Below are positions 7,332 through 14,146 of a stretch of 64,000 nucleotides of DNA, piece by piece. The translations under genes were made by a program, and so were the position numbers. The notes beneath the pieces are model-generated. The model was not told where the DNA came from and did not search any database. It saw only the letters and a list, made by a program, of their open reading frames with translations. The stretch is from contig NZ_JAFCKB010000004.1 in assembly GCF_018130615.1 (NCBI RefSeq), positions 124,001 to 188,000 on the forward strand, in the 5' to 3' direction. Every line of letters begins with the position of its first letter. The stretch's first letter is position 1. This stretch comes from Bradyrhizobium manausense (lineage in GTDB: Bacteria; Pseudomonadota; Alphaproteobacteria; Rhizobiales; Xanthobacteraceae).

Positions 7332-7799
7332 TCACTTTCTCTTTTGTTGGTATTTCAACTCTTTGAGCCTTCTTTCAGCGGATGCAATAACGTCGACAAG
7401 ATGCCATTCCCGCTGTCTGTCTGGGCGTTTTGTGTCCATCAACCTCCAGCTATCGCGCCGCTTGATCTTCTTCAGCCATTTGGTGCTTACGCCCATCAAC
7501 TGCCCGACATCGAAGAACGTTATCCCTTGCTGACACCGAGCCAGGGACTTCAGCATATCCACTGCCGTCTCAGCTTGAGCCACCACTCTCGCATGTTCAG
7601 CGACAGTATCCACGGTTAGGACCGCTTCTAATGCGGGAGCAGAGTCCCGCACCACAATGACATCCAGCTCTGCTATCGGTTGGTCTAACCCCGAACGAAT
7701 TGCGCGCGATTTGTGAAACGCAAACCAAGCCTCTGCGGCGCCAGGCGGAAGCGAGTCACGCGGACCAGCCTCCACCCGGTTCGATACGACCGCAGCCAT
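7332..7799 (-). CDS. Phage protein with possible HTH, function unknown
   Basis: The 155-residue product has an N-terminal half with PPGAAEAWFAFHKSRAIRSG and a conserved-looking DVIVVRDSAPALEA, and a C-terminal half with GITFFDVGQLMGVSTKWLKK, which fits a helix-turn-helix recognition unit, followed by basic residues. It could be a regulator, but no family is recognised. Its start overlaps the stop of the preceding gene (TGATG arrangement), as expected in the leftward operon 9222 to 7083. The last 15 residues are Lys/Arg rich (RRLKELKYQQKRK). Confidence 0.6.
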   Translation of the reverse strand: MAAVVSNRVEAGPRDSLPPGAAEAWFAFHKSRAIRSGLDQPIAELDVIVVRDSAPALEAVLTVDTVAEHARVVAQAETAVDMLKSLARCQQGITFFDVGQLMGVSTKWLKKIKRRDSWRLMDTKRPDRQREWHLVDVIASAERRLKELKYQQKRK

Positions 7800-8077
7800 C
7801 AGCGCTTCTTCCGCTGGTCGCCGCCAGCCAGCTGAGCGACATACCGCATCGCCCGGCGACGAGACGCGAAGGGCCCGCCGACCTCAACGAAGTCAGACGG
7901 CTTGACCTTCTTGTGCTTGTTGTACGATGCGTACTGCTCGATCACGGTCTTGCTCAGGCCGTTGAACAGCCGCTCCAGCGTACCGATGACGCGGACACGC
8001 AGCGGGCGATACACGGGGCCGCGGGGGGTCTTGAACTGGCCTACATACCAGCTCAGGTTCTCGGGTTGTTTCTTCAT
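7799..8077 (-). CDS. Basic phage protein, unknown function
   Basis: A 92-residue basic protein, MKKQPENLSWYVGQFKTPRG..., containing RVIGTLERLFNGLSKTVIEQ and a Lys/Arg-rich end. The predicted charge suggests nucleic-acid contact; no motif is recognised. It ends overlapping the start of the next leftward gene. An 87-base gap separates it from the gene at 8165, and GAGAAGGAAAAACCCCC precedes the ATG, giving AAGGA about 10 bases upstream. Confidence 0.55.
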   Translation of the reverse strand: MKKQPENLSWYVGQFKTPRGPVYRPLRVRVIGTLERLFNGLSKTVIEQYASYNKHKKVKPSDFVEVGGPFASRRRAMRYVAQLAGGDQRKKR

Positions 8078-8164
8078 GGGGGTTTTTCCTTCTCGTTGGT
8101 TTTGGGTGTGTTGGCGTTACCAACCTTATGGTTGGCCCGTCCACCGATGCCACCGGTAGCGGCC

Positions 8165-8395
8165 CTACCCGCTCGCATTGGCCAGCTCGACGTAGCCGCG
8201 CGGGTCATTGGCGGGATGCAGGTAGCCCTTGTCACGCAGCCGACTGAGCAGCTTGTGTGCCGAAGTCGTTCCGAGCGTTTGAACGGTACGGGCGTCGATG
8301 CCGCCGTACTTCCTCAGGTACGCGACGACGCGGGCCTGGACGTTGAGCTGATGTTCGGTCGGCTGCAGGCCGAAGAATGAGAGGACGCGGCTCAT
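8165..8395 (-). CDS. Small winged-helix-like phage protein
   Basis: The 76-residue product reads as a compact winged helix: QLNVQARVVAYLRKYGGIDA, then TVQTLGTTSAHKLLSRLRDKGY as turn and recognition helix, then a short wing (LHPANDPRGYVEL). This is the size of phage excisionase or Cro-like regulators, but it could also be a structural nucleic-acid-binding protein. It overlaps the stop of the preceding gene by four bases, so it is co-translated with the zinc-finger protein. Confidence 0.6.
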   Translation of the reverse strand: MSRVLSFFGLQPTEHQLNVQARVVAYLRKYGGIDARTVQTLGTTSAHKLLSRLRDKGYLHPANDPRGYVELANASG

Positions 8396-8706
8396 TCATT
8401 GATGCCTCCCACCTTCACGTAACCAGAGCCAGCGCACTGACCACAAGGCTCACAGGCCACCCTCCAAAAGCCGCGCTGGTACTTCTTGACCTCGTCCTTT
8501 CGGATCGTCGCTTCTTCCCTGTGAATGGCGCCGGAGGTCTTGGTTGTTTCCTTCTTGGCCGTGCAAATCTCGCCATCACCTTGGCATTTCTTGCACACAT
8601 CGAGACGTTCGGAGTTCGCGTTTTCGAGCGGGACGTCTTTCAGCTTGAAGGGCATCCTCGGAAACATGTGCTCGTCGAGCTGCGGGAGTTGAGAGCGCTT
8701 AGCCAT
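8392..8706 (-). CDS. DnaJ-like zinc-finger phage protein
   Basis: The 104-residue product has two C-x2-C-x-G-x-G type motifs, CKKCQGDGE at about residue 38 and CGQCAGSGYV near residue 88. These are the repeat unit of the DnaJ zinc-finger domain, here without a J domain. Between them lies a charged 40-residue linker. Such isolated modules occur in phages and may bind unfolded protein or nucleic acid. It sits in the leftward operon, directly abutting the gene that starts at 9114 and overlapping the next by four bases. Confidence 0.6.
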   Translation of the reverse strand: MAKRSQLPQLDEHMFPRMPFKLKDVPLENANSERLDVCKKCQGDGEICTAKKETTKTSGAIHREEATIRKDEVKKYQRGFWRVACEPCGQCAGSGYVKVGGINE

Positions 8707-9114
8707 TCATCGGGCGCTCCCATCTAAGCCTTGGCCTTCGAGAACGTCGATTTCGATGCAGGCGATTCGTTCAGACGCAAACATCACGGCATCCGCCTTC
8801 TCTCGTGTCTTATGAACGCAGGAGAACATTTCATCTCGCCCATCGCCCGGCAGGTAAACATTCAACCAGCCCTTGATGCGCTTGGGCTCTCTCCACTCCG
8901 CCACGAGGTCATGCTCGTATTCTTTGGAGGCGTACTCACGCCCGTCCGGGTTCAACCATTTGTGGGTATTGGTTTCCGGCTCCTCATCAATGTACGCGAG
9001 GATAGGATATTCATCGTCGGGATTGAAAGGATTGCGCTTGTCCATTGCGACGAACGCCTTTGCGCCTGAACGTGTGCGGTAGAACTTACCGGCTTCGATC
9101 TTCAGCTTTTCCAA
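8707..9114 (-). CDS. Phage hypothetical protein, 135 residues
   Basis: I recognise no domain. The product starts with a beta-rich part (KLKIEAGKFYRTRSGAKAFV, then DDEYPILAYID) resembling small phage SH3-like or SLOG-adjacent accessory proteins, followed by WREPKRIKGWLNVYLPGDGR and a C-terminal helix/strand region. The start is TTG at 9114, preceded at three bases by GAAAGCGAGG, matching the recurring leader motif in this prophage. Its stop directly abuts the zinc-finger gene. It is second in the leftward operon. Confidence 0.55.
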   Translation of the reverse strand: MEKLKIEAGKFYRTRSGAKAFVAMDKRNPFNPDDEYPILAYIDEEPETNTHKWLNPDGREYASKEYEHDLVAEWREPKRIKGWLNVYLPGDGRDEMFSCVHKTREKADAVMFASERIACIEIDVLEGQGLDGSAR

Positions 9115-9126
9115 GTCCCTCGCTTT

Positions 9127-9222
9127 CTATTGGTTGACGATTGCGTGCGCCATCACAGCGCCCATGCCAAACCAGCCGCACATGGCGAAGCAAGCGATAA
9201 TCAAAGTGTTCTTGATAGTCAT
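9127..9222 (-). CDS. One-helix membrane microprotein, 31 residues
   Basis: An AGGAG Shine-Dalgarno seven bases before an ATG opens a frame MTIKNTLIIACFAMCGWFGM that is a single hydrophobic helix and ends HAIVNQ. It is the first gene of the leftward operon, 12 bases before the gene at 9114, and is divergent from the rightward operon at 9372. The strong ribosome-binding site and position support it. Function unknown. Confidence 0.55.
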   Translation of the reverse strand: MTIKNTLIIACFAMCGWFGMGAVMAHAIVNQ

Positions 9223-9272
9223 TGTTCGATCTCCTGTTGTTACTGTCATGCTGAGTCACACCAAGAATCTCG

Positions 9273-9327
9273 TCAACAAAATTCTGGTGGCAAATTTGCC
9301 ACGACGATTCGTCACGTTTTTTGTTGA
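9273..9327. promoter_or_regulatory. Nested dyad operator between divergent operons
   Basis: A perfect 16-bp palindrome GTGGCAAATTTGCCAC (9287-9302) is followed by GACGA-T-TCGTC (9304-9314), and both sit inside an outer inverted repeat TCAACAAAA (9273-9281) and TTTTGTTGA (9319-9327). The gap separates the leftward operon (first gene 9222) from the rightward one (first gene 9372). This is where a repressor or Cro-like protein would act, but no clear promoter hexamers were assigned. Confidence 0.5.
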
Positions 9328-9371
9328 TGTATACGACTTCTCGACTCATCCTGTTCTCACAACAGGAGTGA

Positions 9372-9596
9372 ATGACTATGCAAATACAGACGAGAGGACG
9401 CGCCGCATCGGTGCTTCCTGATTTCAAGGAAGCAGAGCACAGGCGCCGCATCGGCGAGCTTGCGCGCTTGATTGATGATCTTTCCGGTGAGATGGGCTCC
9501 GCGGCATTCCGCGATGCCATGCGCTTGCACGGATACGACGTTGATGCCGACCTGGGCATGTTGCTCCGGCGCGGCGTTGATAGAACCACCAACTAA
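9372..9596 (+). CDS. Small phage protein, first gene of rightward operon
   Basis: A 74-residue product preceded by ACAGGAG seven bases before the ATG. The middle (AEHRRRIGELARLIDDLSGE) is a charged helix, followed by a second helical part ending LLRRGVDRTTN. It could be a small DNA-binding or dimerising protein. It lies just downstream of the nested palindrome, so an early regulatory role is plausible, but no HTH is clear. Fifteen bases separate it from the ssDNA-binding gene. The second ATG (residue 3) is an equally good start. Confidence 0.55.
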   Translation: MTMQIQTRGRAASVLPDFKEAEHRRRIGELARLIDDLSGEMGSAAFRDAMRLHGYDVDADLGMLLRRGVDRTTN

Positions 9597-9611
9597 GAGA
9601 AAGAGAGGACA

Positions 9612-10220
9612 TTGAAACCACAGAAATCCGCGGGCAATTTCGCGCCCGTACCGACGGGCCCTCAGCCGGCCATCCTGTACTCCCTGATTGACCTCGGCAC
9701 TCAGCAAGGCACCTATCAGGGTAAACCTGCCAACCCCAAGCGCAAGATTGCGATGCGCTTCGAGCTGCACGGCGAAGACACCAAGCTTGACGACGGTCGT
9801 CCGATGTCAATCGGGAAGACCTTCACCCTCAGCTCCAGCGCCAAAGGCAACCTACGTCCCTTCATGGAAGGCTGGCGCGGCAAGTCCTTCTCCGATGAAG
9901 AGTTCGAAGCCTTCGACCTCCAGAACATGCTTGGCAAGGCCGCCATCCTCACCATCGTCGAAGACGGCGAATACCGTGTCATCAACGGCATCAGCCGCCT
10001 TATCGCGGGCATGAAGGCGCCGGAGATGTTCAACAAGCAGGTCTACCTCAGCCTTGAGCCCGAGGAATTCGACCCCGCTGTGTTCGATGCCCTGAGCGAC
10101 AAGATGAAGGATATCATCCGACAGTCGCCCGAGTACCAGGCGCTGAATGGCAAGGCGATCGACAGCGCGGTCAAAGCCACTGGCGGCGATGCGCCGTTCG
10201 ACGATGAAATTCCTTTTTGA
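9612..10220 (+). CDS. Probable phage ssDNA-binding protein
   Basis: The 202-residue product has a beta-rich core (AILYSLIDLGTQQGTYQGK, KRKIAMRFELHGEDTK, SIGKTFTLSSSAKGNLRPF) typical of phage OB-fold ssDNA-binding proteins that start with a 'sliding' loop of basic residues. It ends DAPFDDEIPF, matching the SSB C-terminal peptide (DDDIPF) that recruits replication and repair partners. It would coat single-stranded DNA during phage replication or recombination. The start is TTG, preceded by GAAAGAGAGG three bases away. It is followed by an HNH-like gene in the same direction. Confidence 0.75.
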   Translation: MKPQKSAGNFAPVPTGPQPAILYSLIDLGTQQGTYQGKPANPKRKIAMRFELHGEDTKLDDGRPMSIGKTFTLSSSAKGNLRPFMEGWRGKSFSDEEFEAFDLQNMLGKAAILTIVEDGEYRVINGISRLIAGMKAPEMFNKQVYLSLEPEEFDPAVFDALSDKMKDIIRQSPEYQALNGKAIDSAVKATGGDAPFDDEIPF

Positions 10221-10241
10221 TAAGTAATTGATTTCATTGAA

Positions 10242-10745
10242 ATGGAAAAATCCTGCATCGCATGTCAACGCCGCCTGCCTCTGGAGTGCTTCTACAAGCA
10301 CCCAGACACGGCGGACGGTCGCTTAGGCAAGTGCAAAGATTGCCAGAAGGCAAACGTCAAAGCAGCTCGCGAGCGCAATCCCGCGCATTATCGGGCCTAT
10401 GAACAACGTCGCGCCAAGCTCGACCATCGTATTGCAGCGGCCAAAGCATACGCAGCTGCAAATCCCGATGTCATCAAGCGCTTACAGGCCAAGAGCAATA
10501 CCCTCCACTTCATCAACCGCGAAGCCCGCATCATACTGGGCAACGCTGTAAGAGACGGTCGCATTGCTCGTCCGTTCCGGTGTGAGGTCTGTCAACAGGC
10601 AGTGCCGATGAAGACGCTGCACGGGCACCACGAGGACTATACCAAACCTCTATGGGCCGCCTGGTGCTGCAGCCGATGCCACAGAAACATCCACAAGGGT
10701 GTCGTGACACTCGGCCTTTTCCACGAACTGCGAAAGACTGCCTAG
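10242..10745 (+). CDS. HNH-like zinc protein of phage
   Basis: The 167-residue product has two zinc modules. The first, CIACQRRLPLECFYK then CKDCQKANVK, is a four-Cys zinc ribbon followed by a basic helix. The second, CEVCQQAVPMKTLHGHHEDY, then CCSRCHRNIH, has the His-His-x2-Tyr and C-x2-C-H-x4-H arrangement common in small phage HNH-type proteins. It may nick or bind DNA; catalytic competence is not certain. It begins 22 bases after the ssDNA-binding gene and its TAG overlaps the next GTG. Confidence 0.65.
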   Translation: MEKSCIACQRRLPLECFYKHPDTADGRLGKCKDCQKANVKAARERNPAHYRAYEQRRAKLDHRIAAAKAYAAANPDVIKRLQAKSNTLHFINREARIILGNAVRDGRIARPFRCEVCQQAVPMKTLHGHHEDYTKPLWAAWCCSRCHRNIHKGVVTLGLFHELRKTA

Positions 10746-10936
10746 TGGACGCCAACACGCCCCAAGACGCAGACGCCGCCGAACTGGCGGCGCTGTGTCA
10801 GGCGGTCGAAGATGATCGGAAAGCCTTCGTCAAACACATGGAGGCCGCGATGGCGCTATGGATGAAGCTCGGGCAAAGCCGAGCCGCCCGAGACGCATTC
10901 AAGGCCGCTTACCGAGCCAAATATCATTTGAGCTAA
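10745..10936 (+). CDS. Small helical phage protein, 63 residues
   Basis: I start this at GTG 10745, which overlaps the upstream stop (TAGTG) and begins VDANTPQDADAAELAALCQA. A longer frame from 10652 would lie wholly within the HNH gene and is less likely. The product is mostly helical (FVKHMEAAMALWMKLGQSRA...) and ends AYRAKYHLS. No family recognised. Confidence 0.5.
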   Translation: MDANTPQDADAAELAALCQAVEDDRKAFVKHMEAAMALWMKLGQSRAARDAFKAAYRAKYHLS

Positions 10937-10949
10937 CGAAAGAAACGAC

Positions 10950-11195
10950 ATGGCCAACAAGGTCAAACGCACTATCAGCATCTCGGCCGAGAGCGACTAT
11001 GAAATCCACCGGCTGGCTAAGCTGTGGGGGGTTAAAGTCACTAAGGCCCGCGAACGCTGCTACCACTACGTCGCCGCTCGGCTTGGAAATTTCCAGCCCG
11101 GAAGCACATATATCAAAGATGAGGCGGCTCTCCGCCAGGCTGAGGCCAAGGTTGAAATGCTCAAAGCGCCTCAGCGAAATTGCTCGGCGGCATAG
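10950..11195 (+). CDS. Small phage DNA-binding-like protein
   Basis: The 81-residue product begins MANKVKRTISISAESDYEIH, like a ribbon-helix-helix strand followed by helices (RLAKLWGVKVTKARERCYHY). Ribbon-helix-helix proteins are usual phage regulators, but the fold assignment is tentative. It follows the previous gene by 13 bases with a purine-rich GAAAGAAACGAC leader. Its end overlaps the convergent gene at 11171 by 25 bases. Confidence 0.5.
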   Translation: MANKVKRTISISAESDYEIHRLAKLWGVKVTKARERCYHYVAARLGNFQPGSTYIKDEAALRQAEAKVEMLKAPQRNCSAA

Positions 11196-11671
11196 ATGTC
11201 ATCGTACGGCCCGTGCTCAGTCATGAAATCCCACCAGAACATGACCATCTGGTCCATGACGACTTGATAATCCTGCCAAACGACATCACCGCGATGCTCG
11301 ACCTCAACCGAGAGGTAAGTCTGCTCTGTGGGAGCTTCGCCGTTTGCTGACCACATCACCTTTGCGACTTCCGACTTCGCAATAGTCTTGCGGTTGAAGT
11401 GCTTTGAACCGTTGGCAAGTGCTTGGAGAGTAGAAAAGGAATAAGCATTCTCATCGAGCCATTTCTTGAAGTCATCGATGGTCTCAATCCTGAGACGCTG
11501 CTTGGCCCTCTCGTCCTTCTTCAGCCAATCCCCCCAAATCCACTCCGCTAGATGGTACGAGCTGAGCGCGCAGTTAATGGCGGCACTTGCCGACGTATTG
11601 TCTCGGCAGAATGCCTGATAGTCATCAATGACCTTGTTGTAGAAATCGCGGGAATTCAGGATGTTGAACAC
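11171..11671 (-). CDS. HEPN-like helical protein (N-x2-KH type)
   Basis: A 166-residue, mainly helical protein. The first 100 residues contain ASAAINCALSSYHLAEWIWG and TLQALANGSKHFNRK. The N-x2-KH motif (ANGSKH) preceding basic residues resembles a class of phage and bacterial HEPN-fold proteins related to the R-x4-6-H RNases, though the arginine is absent. The C-terminal half is beta-rich (YLSVEVEHRGDVVWQDYQVV). Its role is unknown; a defence or host-takeover function is inference. It converges on the gene ending at 11195. Confidence 0.55.
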   Translation of the reverse strand: MFNILNSRDFYNKVIDDYQAFCRDNTSASAAINCALSSYHLAEWIWGDWLKKDERAKQRLRIETIDDFKKWLDENAYSFSTLQALANGSKHFNRKTIAKSEVAKVMWSANGEAPTEQTYLSVEVEHRGDVVWQDYQVVMDQMVMFWWDFMTEHGPYDDIYAAEQFR

Positions 11672-11692
11672 GGATTACCCCGAGCTAGCCCC

Positions 11693-12142
11693 CTAACTAA
11701 ATAGGCCACAGTCCATAGCATAAGCCCCTGCCCAAGCGGCATCGGCTTCATCTTCACCGAGGTCTTTGCCCCAGCGCGCTTTTGCGGCGGCCTGCATCTC
11801 AGGCTTCTTGGCGTTGCCTTTGCCGGTGGCGTGGATTTTCAGTTTGCTGAGATGGACCGCCGACCATGGCAGCCCCGCCAACTCGCAGGCGAGTACGGCA
11901 GCGCCGAGCATGGGGAAGAGAGCTTTGACGCTGCTGAATTGTCCGGAGAATGGCTCTTCGATACAGACGCCGATGCAATCCGGTCCGGCGAAGTGCTTGA
12001 TGAGCCCGTGTACCCCGACCGTCCGGCTGCCAATGTTGCCTTCAAACCGAAGTGCCTGGGCATCGAGTCCTCCATCCAGATACACCCTACTTACGCCGAG
12101 GGTTGTCCCTAGATCCAAGCCGAGCACGAATTTGCGACCCAA
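11693..12142 (-). CDS. RuvC-like Holliday-junction resolvase of phage
   Basis: The 149-residue product begins GRKFVLGLDLGTTLGVSRVY, an RNase H-fold first strand with the catalytic Asp, then CIGVCIEEPFSG with the central Glu, and ends DLGEDEADAAWAGAYAMDCG, supplying the last acidic residues (E-x-DA). This arrangement is that of RuvC and phage RuvC-like nucleases, which resolve four-way junctions during recombination and packaging. Length fits. The start is TTG at 12142, immediately after the stop of the next upstream gene. Confidence 0.75.
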   Translation of the reverse strand: MGRKFVLGLDLGTTLGVSRVYLDGGLDAQALRFEGNIGSRTVGVHGLIKHFAGPDCIGVCIEEPFSGQFSSVKALFPMLGAAVLACELAGLPWSAVHLSKLKIHATGKGNAKKPEMQAAAKARWGKDLGEDEADAAWAGAYAMDCGLFS

Positions 12143-12355
12143 TCAAAGAGCTTTGATCGGTTTTCCGACAACGTACACAGGAAGCTTGCGCGGGGCCTTG
12201 CGGAGGAGCGCTTTAATCTCGCCCACGAGTTTGGCTGGCACGCGAACGGGTACGGTTCGTTCGTTGTAAAGGCTCGGCCGTCCTGGCCGACGCCGCTTTA
12301 CAGGCTGGGATGTTTGCATGGCCTTAATCGTGAGCCCATCGCAAGCGAGCGTCAA
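12143..12355 (-). CDS. Small basic phage protein
   Basis: From TTG 12355 the product has 70 residues; the sequence RRRPGRPSLYNERTVPVRVP resembles a GRP-type DNA-contacting arm followed by a short ribbon-helix-helix-like unit (AKLVGEIKALLRKAPRK). An in-frame ATG (MQTSQPVKRRRPGRP) is an alternative start, 12 codons downstream. Its stop is immediately followed by the TTG of the resolvase gene, indicating an operon. Function unknown. Confidence 0.45.
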   Translation of the reverse strand: MTLACDGLTIKAMQTSQPVKRRRPGRPSLYNERTVPVRVPAKLVGEIKALLRKAPRKLPVYVVGKPIKAL

Positions 12356-12478
12356 TCAAAACCGGTAGAAGGCGAGCACGGACAGAACGATGGTCAAGGC
12401 GGCACAGATCGCCAGCGCGCCTTTAGCGCTGAGGCTCAGGCCAAGGAATTTAACATGCAGCTCGGGATGGTCAGACAT
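12356..12478 (-). CDS. One-helix membrane microprotein, 40 residues
   Basis: The reverse strand encodes MSDHPELHVKFLGLSLSAKG followed by a hydrophobic helix (ALAICAALTIVLSVLAFYRF) and a stop. It sits directly upstream of the basic gene at 12355, with the TGA abutting the TTG start. A clear ribosome-binding site was not found. It resembles tail-anchored phage microproteins. Confidence 0.45.
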   Translation of the reverse strand: MSDHPELHVKFLGLSLSAKGALAICAALTIVLSVLAFYRF

Positions 12479-12733
12479 AGGCGCAGCTCTCCATTTAAGT
12501 TTGGATTCTGCGTCGCCAACCAAGATTCATAAGACCCGAAATTGTAAGACTCGCAAGCGAATTGATTCACGCTTGAGCCATCTAAAAATTTGACCGGCGT
12601 TAACGCGACTCACAATTACCGCGCTGAGTGGCTGATTTTCTTGAGGATTTTGTCCGTATATTCGGGGAAATCCGTCAACCGAAAAAGTTTTACAAAGGCG
12701 TCACGTGAAGCAGATCACATCCCCTCATCGGGC

Positions 12734-13132
12734 TCAGTCGTCGCCCGCTAACAGGACACCTTCCTTCTGGAAGTCCCGGTCGGTCCGGTAATAGCTTTCG
12801 ATGAAATCGTCATCGTTGCCGGCGAAGAAGCTGTACATCCCATATTCGTCCAGGTCCTTGAAATAAAAGCCGACCCGGCTCTCCACGAAATGGTCGAGGT
12901 GGAAGGCGATGAGGTGAGCGGTCTCGAAGACCCTCTCCCCATGCTTGGCGTGCCACAGCGGCTGGTCCCGCTCACGCCAATGGTATTCCCGCATCCCCGT
13001 CTTGATGTGCTCGTAAAGGCGCTTGTCCTTCTCCAGCCGCTCATTGGCGGCCGTCGCCTTCTCCTGGTTCTTCGAACGCTGCCACAGGTACCACCCGCCA
13101 GCGATGACCAGCACAATAAGCCATGACTCCAT
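12734..13132 (-). CDS. Membrane-anchored phage protein
   Basis: The 132-residue product starts with one hydrophobic helix (ESWLIVLVIAGGWYLWQRS), then a charged coiled-coil-like stretch (KNQEKATAANERLEKDKRLYEHIK) and a globular end rich in aromatic residues (ESRVGFYFKDLDEYGMYSF). This gives an N-terminal anchor with a cytoplasmic domain. A superinfection-exclusion role is conceivable but unproven. About 255 bases upstream of the preceding genes carry no gene or evident promoter. Confidence 0.5.
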   Translation of the reverse strand: MESWLIVLVIAGGWYLWQRSKNQEKATAANERLEKDKRLYEHIKTGMREYHWRERDQPLWHAKHGERVFETAHLIAFHLDHFVESRVGFYFKDLDEYGMYSFFAGNDDDFIESYYRTDRDFQKEGVLLAGDD

Positions 13133-13175
13133 GGTGCTTCCCCCCGGCTCATTATCGCCGGGAGGTGGCGGCGGC

Positions 13176-13403
13176 TCAATACTGCGGCCGCTTCAGCAGC
13201 TCGGGCAGCCGGGATATCGCCTTAGCAATTCGTCTCGCCTCATCGCGGGAGAGGAATTGGCTGGCGTACTGGTAGCCGTGGCTGTGCAGGTCCTCGCGGT
13301 GCATGACGCCGCAGATGTAGAACCCAGTCGCATCGAAGACGCGGAAGCCATCCTTGTCCTCTTCCATCGTCCACGGCGCCGGAAAGCGTCGAAGGTTGTC
13401 CAT
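13176..13403 (-). CDS. Small rhizobial protein, PWTMEE type
   Basis: The 75-residue product has the order FPAPWTMEEDKDGFRVFDAT, then a beta strand with GVMHREDLHSHGYQYAS and a terminal FLSRDEARRIAKAISRLPEL. I recall this order from short, frequently repeated hypothetical proteins of Bradyrhizobium and other rhizobia. Function unknown. It overlaps nothing and begins one base before the end of the coiled-coil gene at 13404. Confidence 0.6.
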   Translation of the reverse strand: MDNLRRFPAPWTMEEDKDGFRVFDATGFYICGVMHREDLHSHGYQYASQFLSRDEARRIAKAISRLPELLKRPQY

Positions 13404-13637
13404 CTACCACTTTCGACCACCCAGAACCCGCGGCCTAACCTCGCGCGGGACCGCGCTCTTCATCTCATCGCGCTGCACACAGAGCTGATCCACCTTGGCC
13501 TGCATCCGGGCCAGGAGCGCTTCGGCCGAGGCCGTCCCTATCCCGGCACGTTGAAGCTGGAGGATTTCCTTGCGCTGCCGACCTATTTGCGTGCGCATGC
13601 GCTCGATTTCCGAGCGGAGATATTCGAGTGTGGGCAT
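13404..13637 (-). CDS. Small coiled-coil rhizobial protein
   Basis: Started at ATG 13637, MPTLEYLRSEIERMRTQIGR begins a nearly continuous heptad-like helix through RKEILQLQRAGIGTASAEAL, followed by a second helix and a basic end (RPRVLGGRKW). The longer frame from 13661 adds MGIFPGPD and is less likely. I recall this family from rhizobial genomes, usually next to the previous gene, as here (no gap). No known function. Confidence 0.6.
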   Translation of the reverse strand: MPTLEYLRSEIERMRTQIGRQRKEILQLQRAGIGTASAEALLARMQAKVDQLCVQRDEMKSAVPREVRPRVLGGRKW

Positions 13638-13711
13638 GTCCGGACCTGGGAAAATTCCCAAGTAGAATGGGGGTAAAACGTGAACAAACGCAAGCCGCTA
13701 TATTTAGCGGG

Positions 13712-14146
13712 TCAGGGTATCCAGTAATACTTTCGGCGGTTCGCTATCCCATGGACTCCCGAAAGAGCCACGCCCGTCTCAGCGGCAATCTTCCGAAAGG
13801 AGTATCCCTGTTCCCGAAGGGCGCGAATTTCCCGCACCTCTGACGCGCAGAGCCTGGTAGTGCCGCTCCGCCCTTTCCTCATTTTGTCGGCCATGTTCTC
13901 CGCGGGAGTGCCGACGCTTAAATGCCGAGGGTTGACGCAAAAGCCATTGTCGCAGGAATGCATCACCAGCATGCCGGGCGGGATTGGCCCGTTGACGATC
14001 TCACAGCTCAGCCGGTGCGCCGGGATGTTCCAGAGACGCCCATACCTGCCGTCTAAGATTGGGCCAGACCAGAGCCAGCATTGCTCGGGGCCTCCTTTGA
14101 CTACGTGGCTCCAGAACTCTTCAAGCCGAGCTTCATTCCATTCCAA
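13712..14146 (-). CDS. HNH endonuclease with C-terminal helix-turn-helix
   Basis: The 144-residue product contains the HNH_3 pattern: HRLSCEIVNGPIPPGMLVMH, then CDNGFCVNPRHLSVGT and PAENMADK. The first His, the Asn in CVNP and the second His form the metal-binding nuclease core. Residues 95-144 (LCASEVREIRALREQGYSFR, KIAAETGVALSGVHGI) form a DNA-binding helix-turn-helix. Such free-standing HNH genes are often mobile. It lies between small genes and the replication genes, with its ATG at 14146 abutting the next stop. Confidence 0.8.
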   Translation of the reverse strand: MEWNEARLEEFWSHVVKGGPEQCWLWSGPILDGRYGRLWNIPAHRLSCEIVNGPIPPGMLVMHSCDNGFCVNPRHLSVGTPAENMADKMRKGRSGTTRLCASEVREIRALREQGYSFRKIAAETGVALSGVHGIANRRKYYWIP

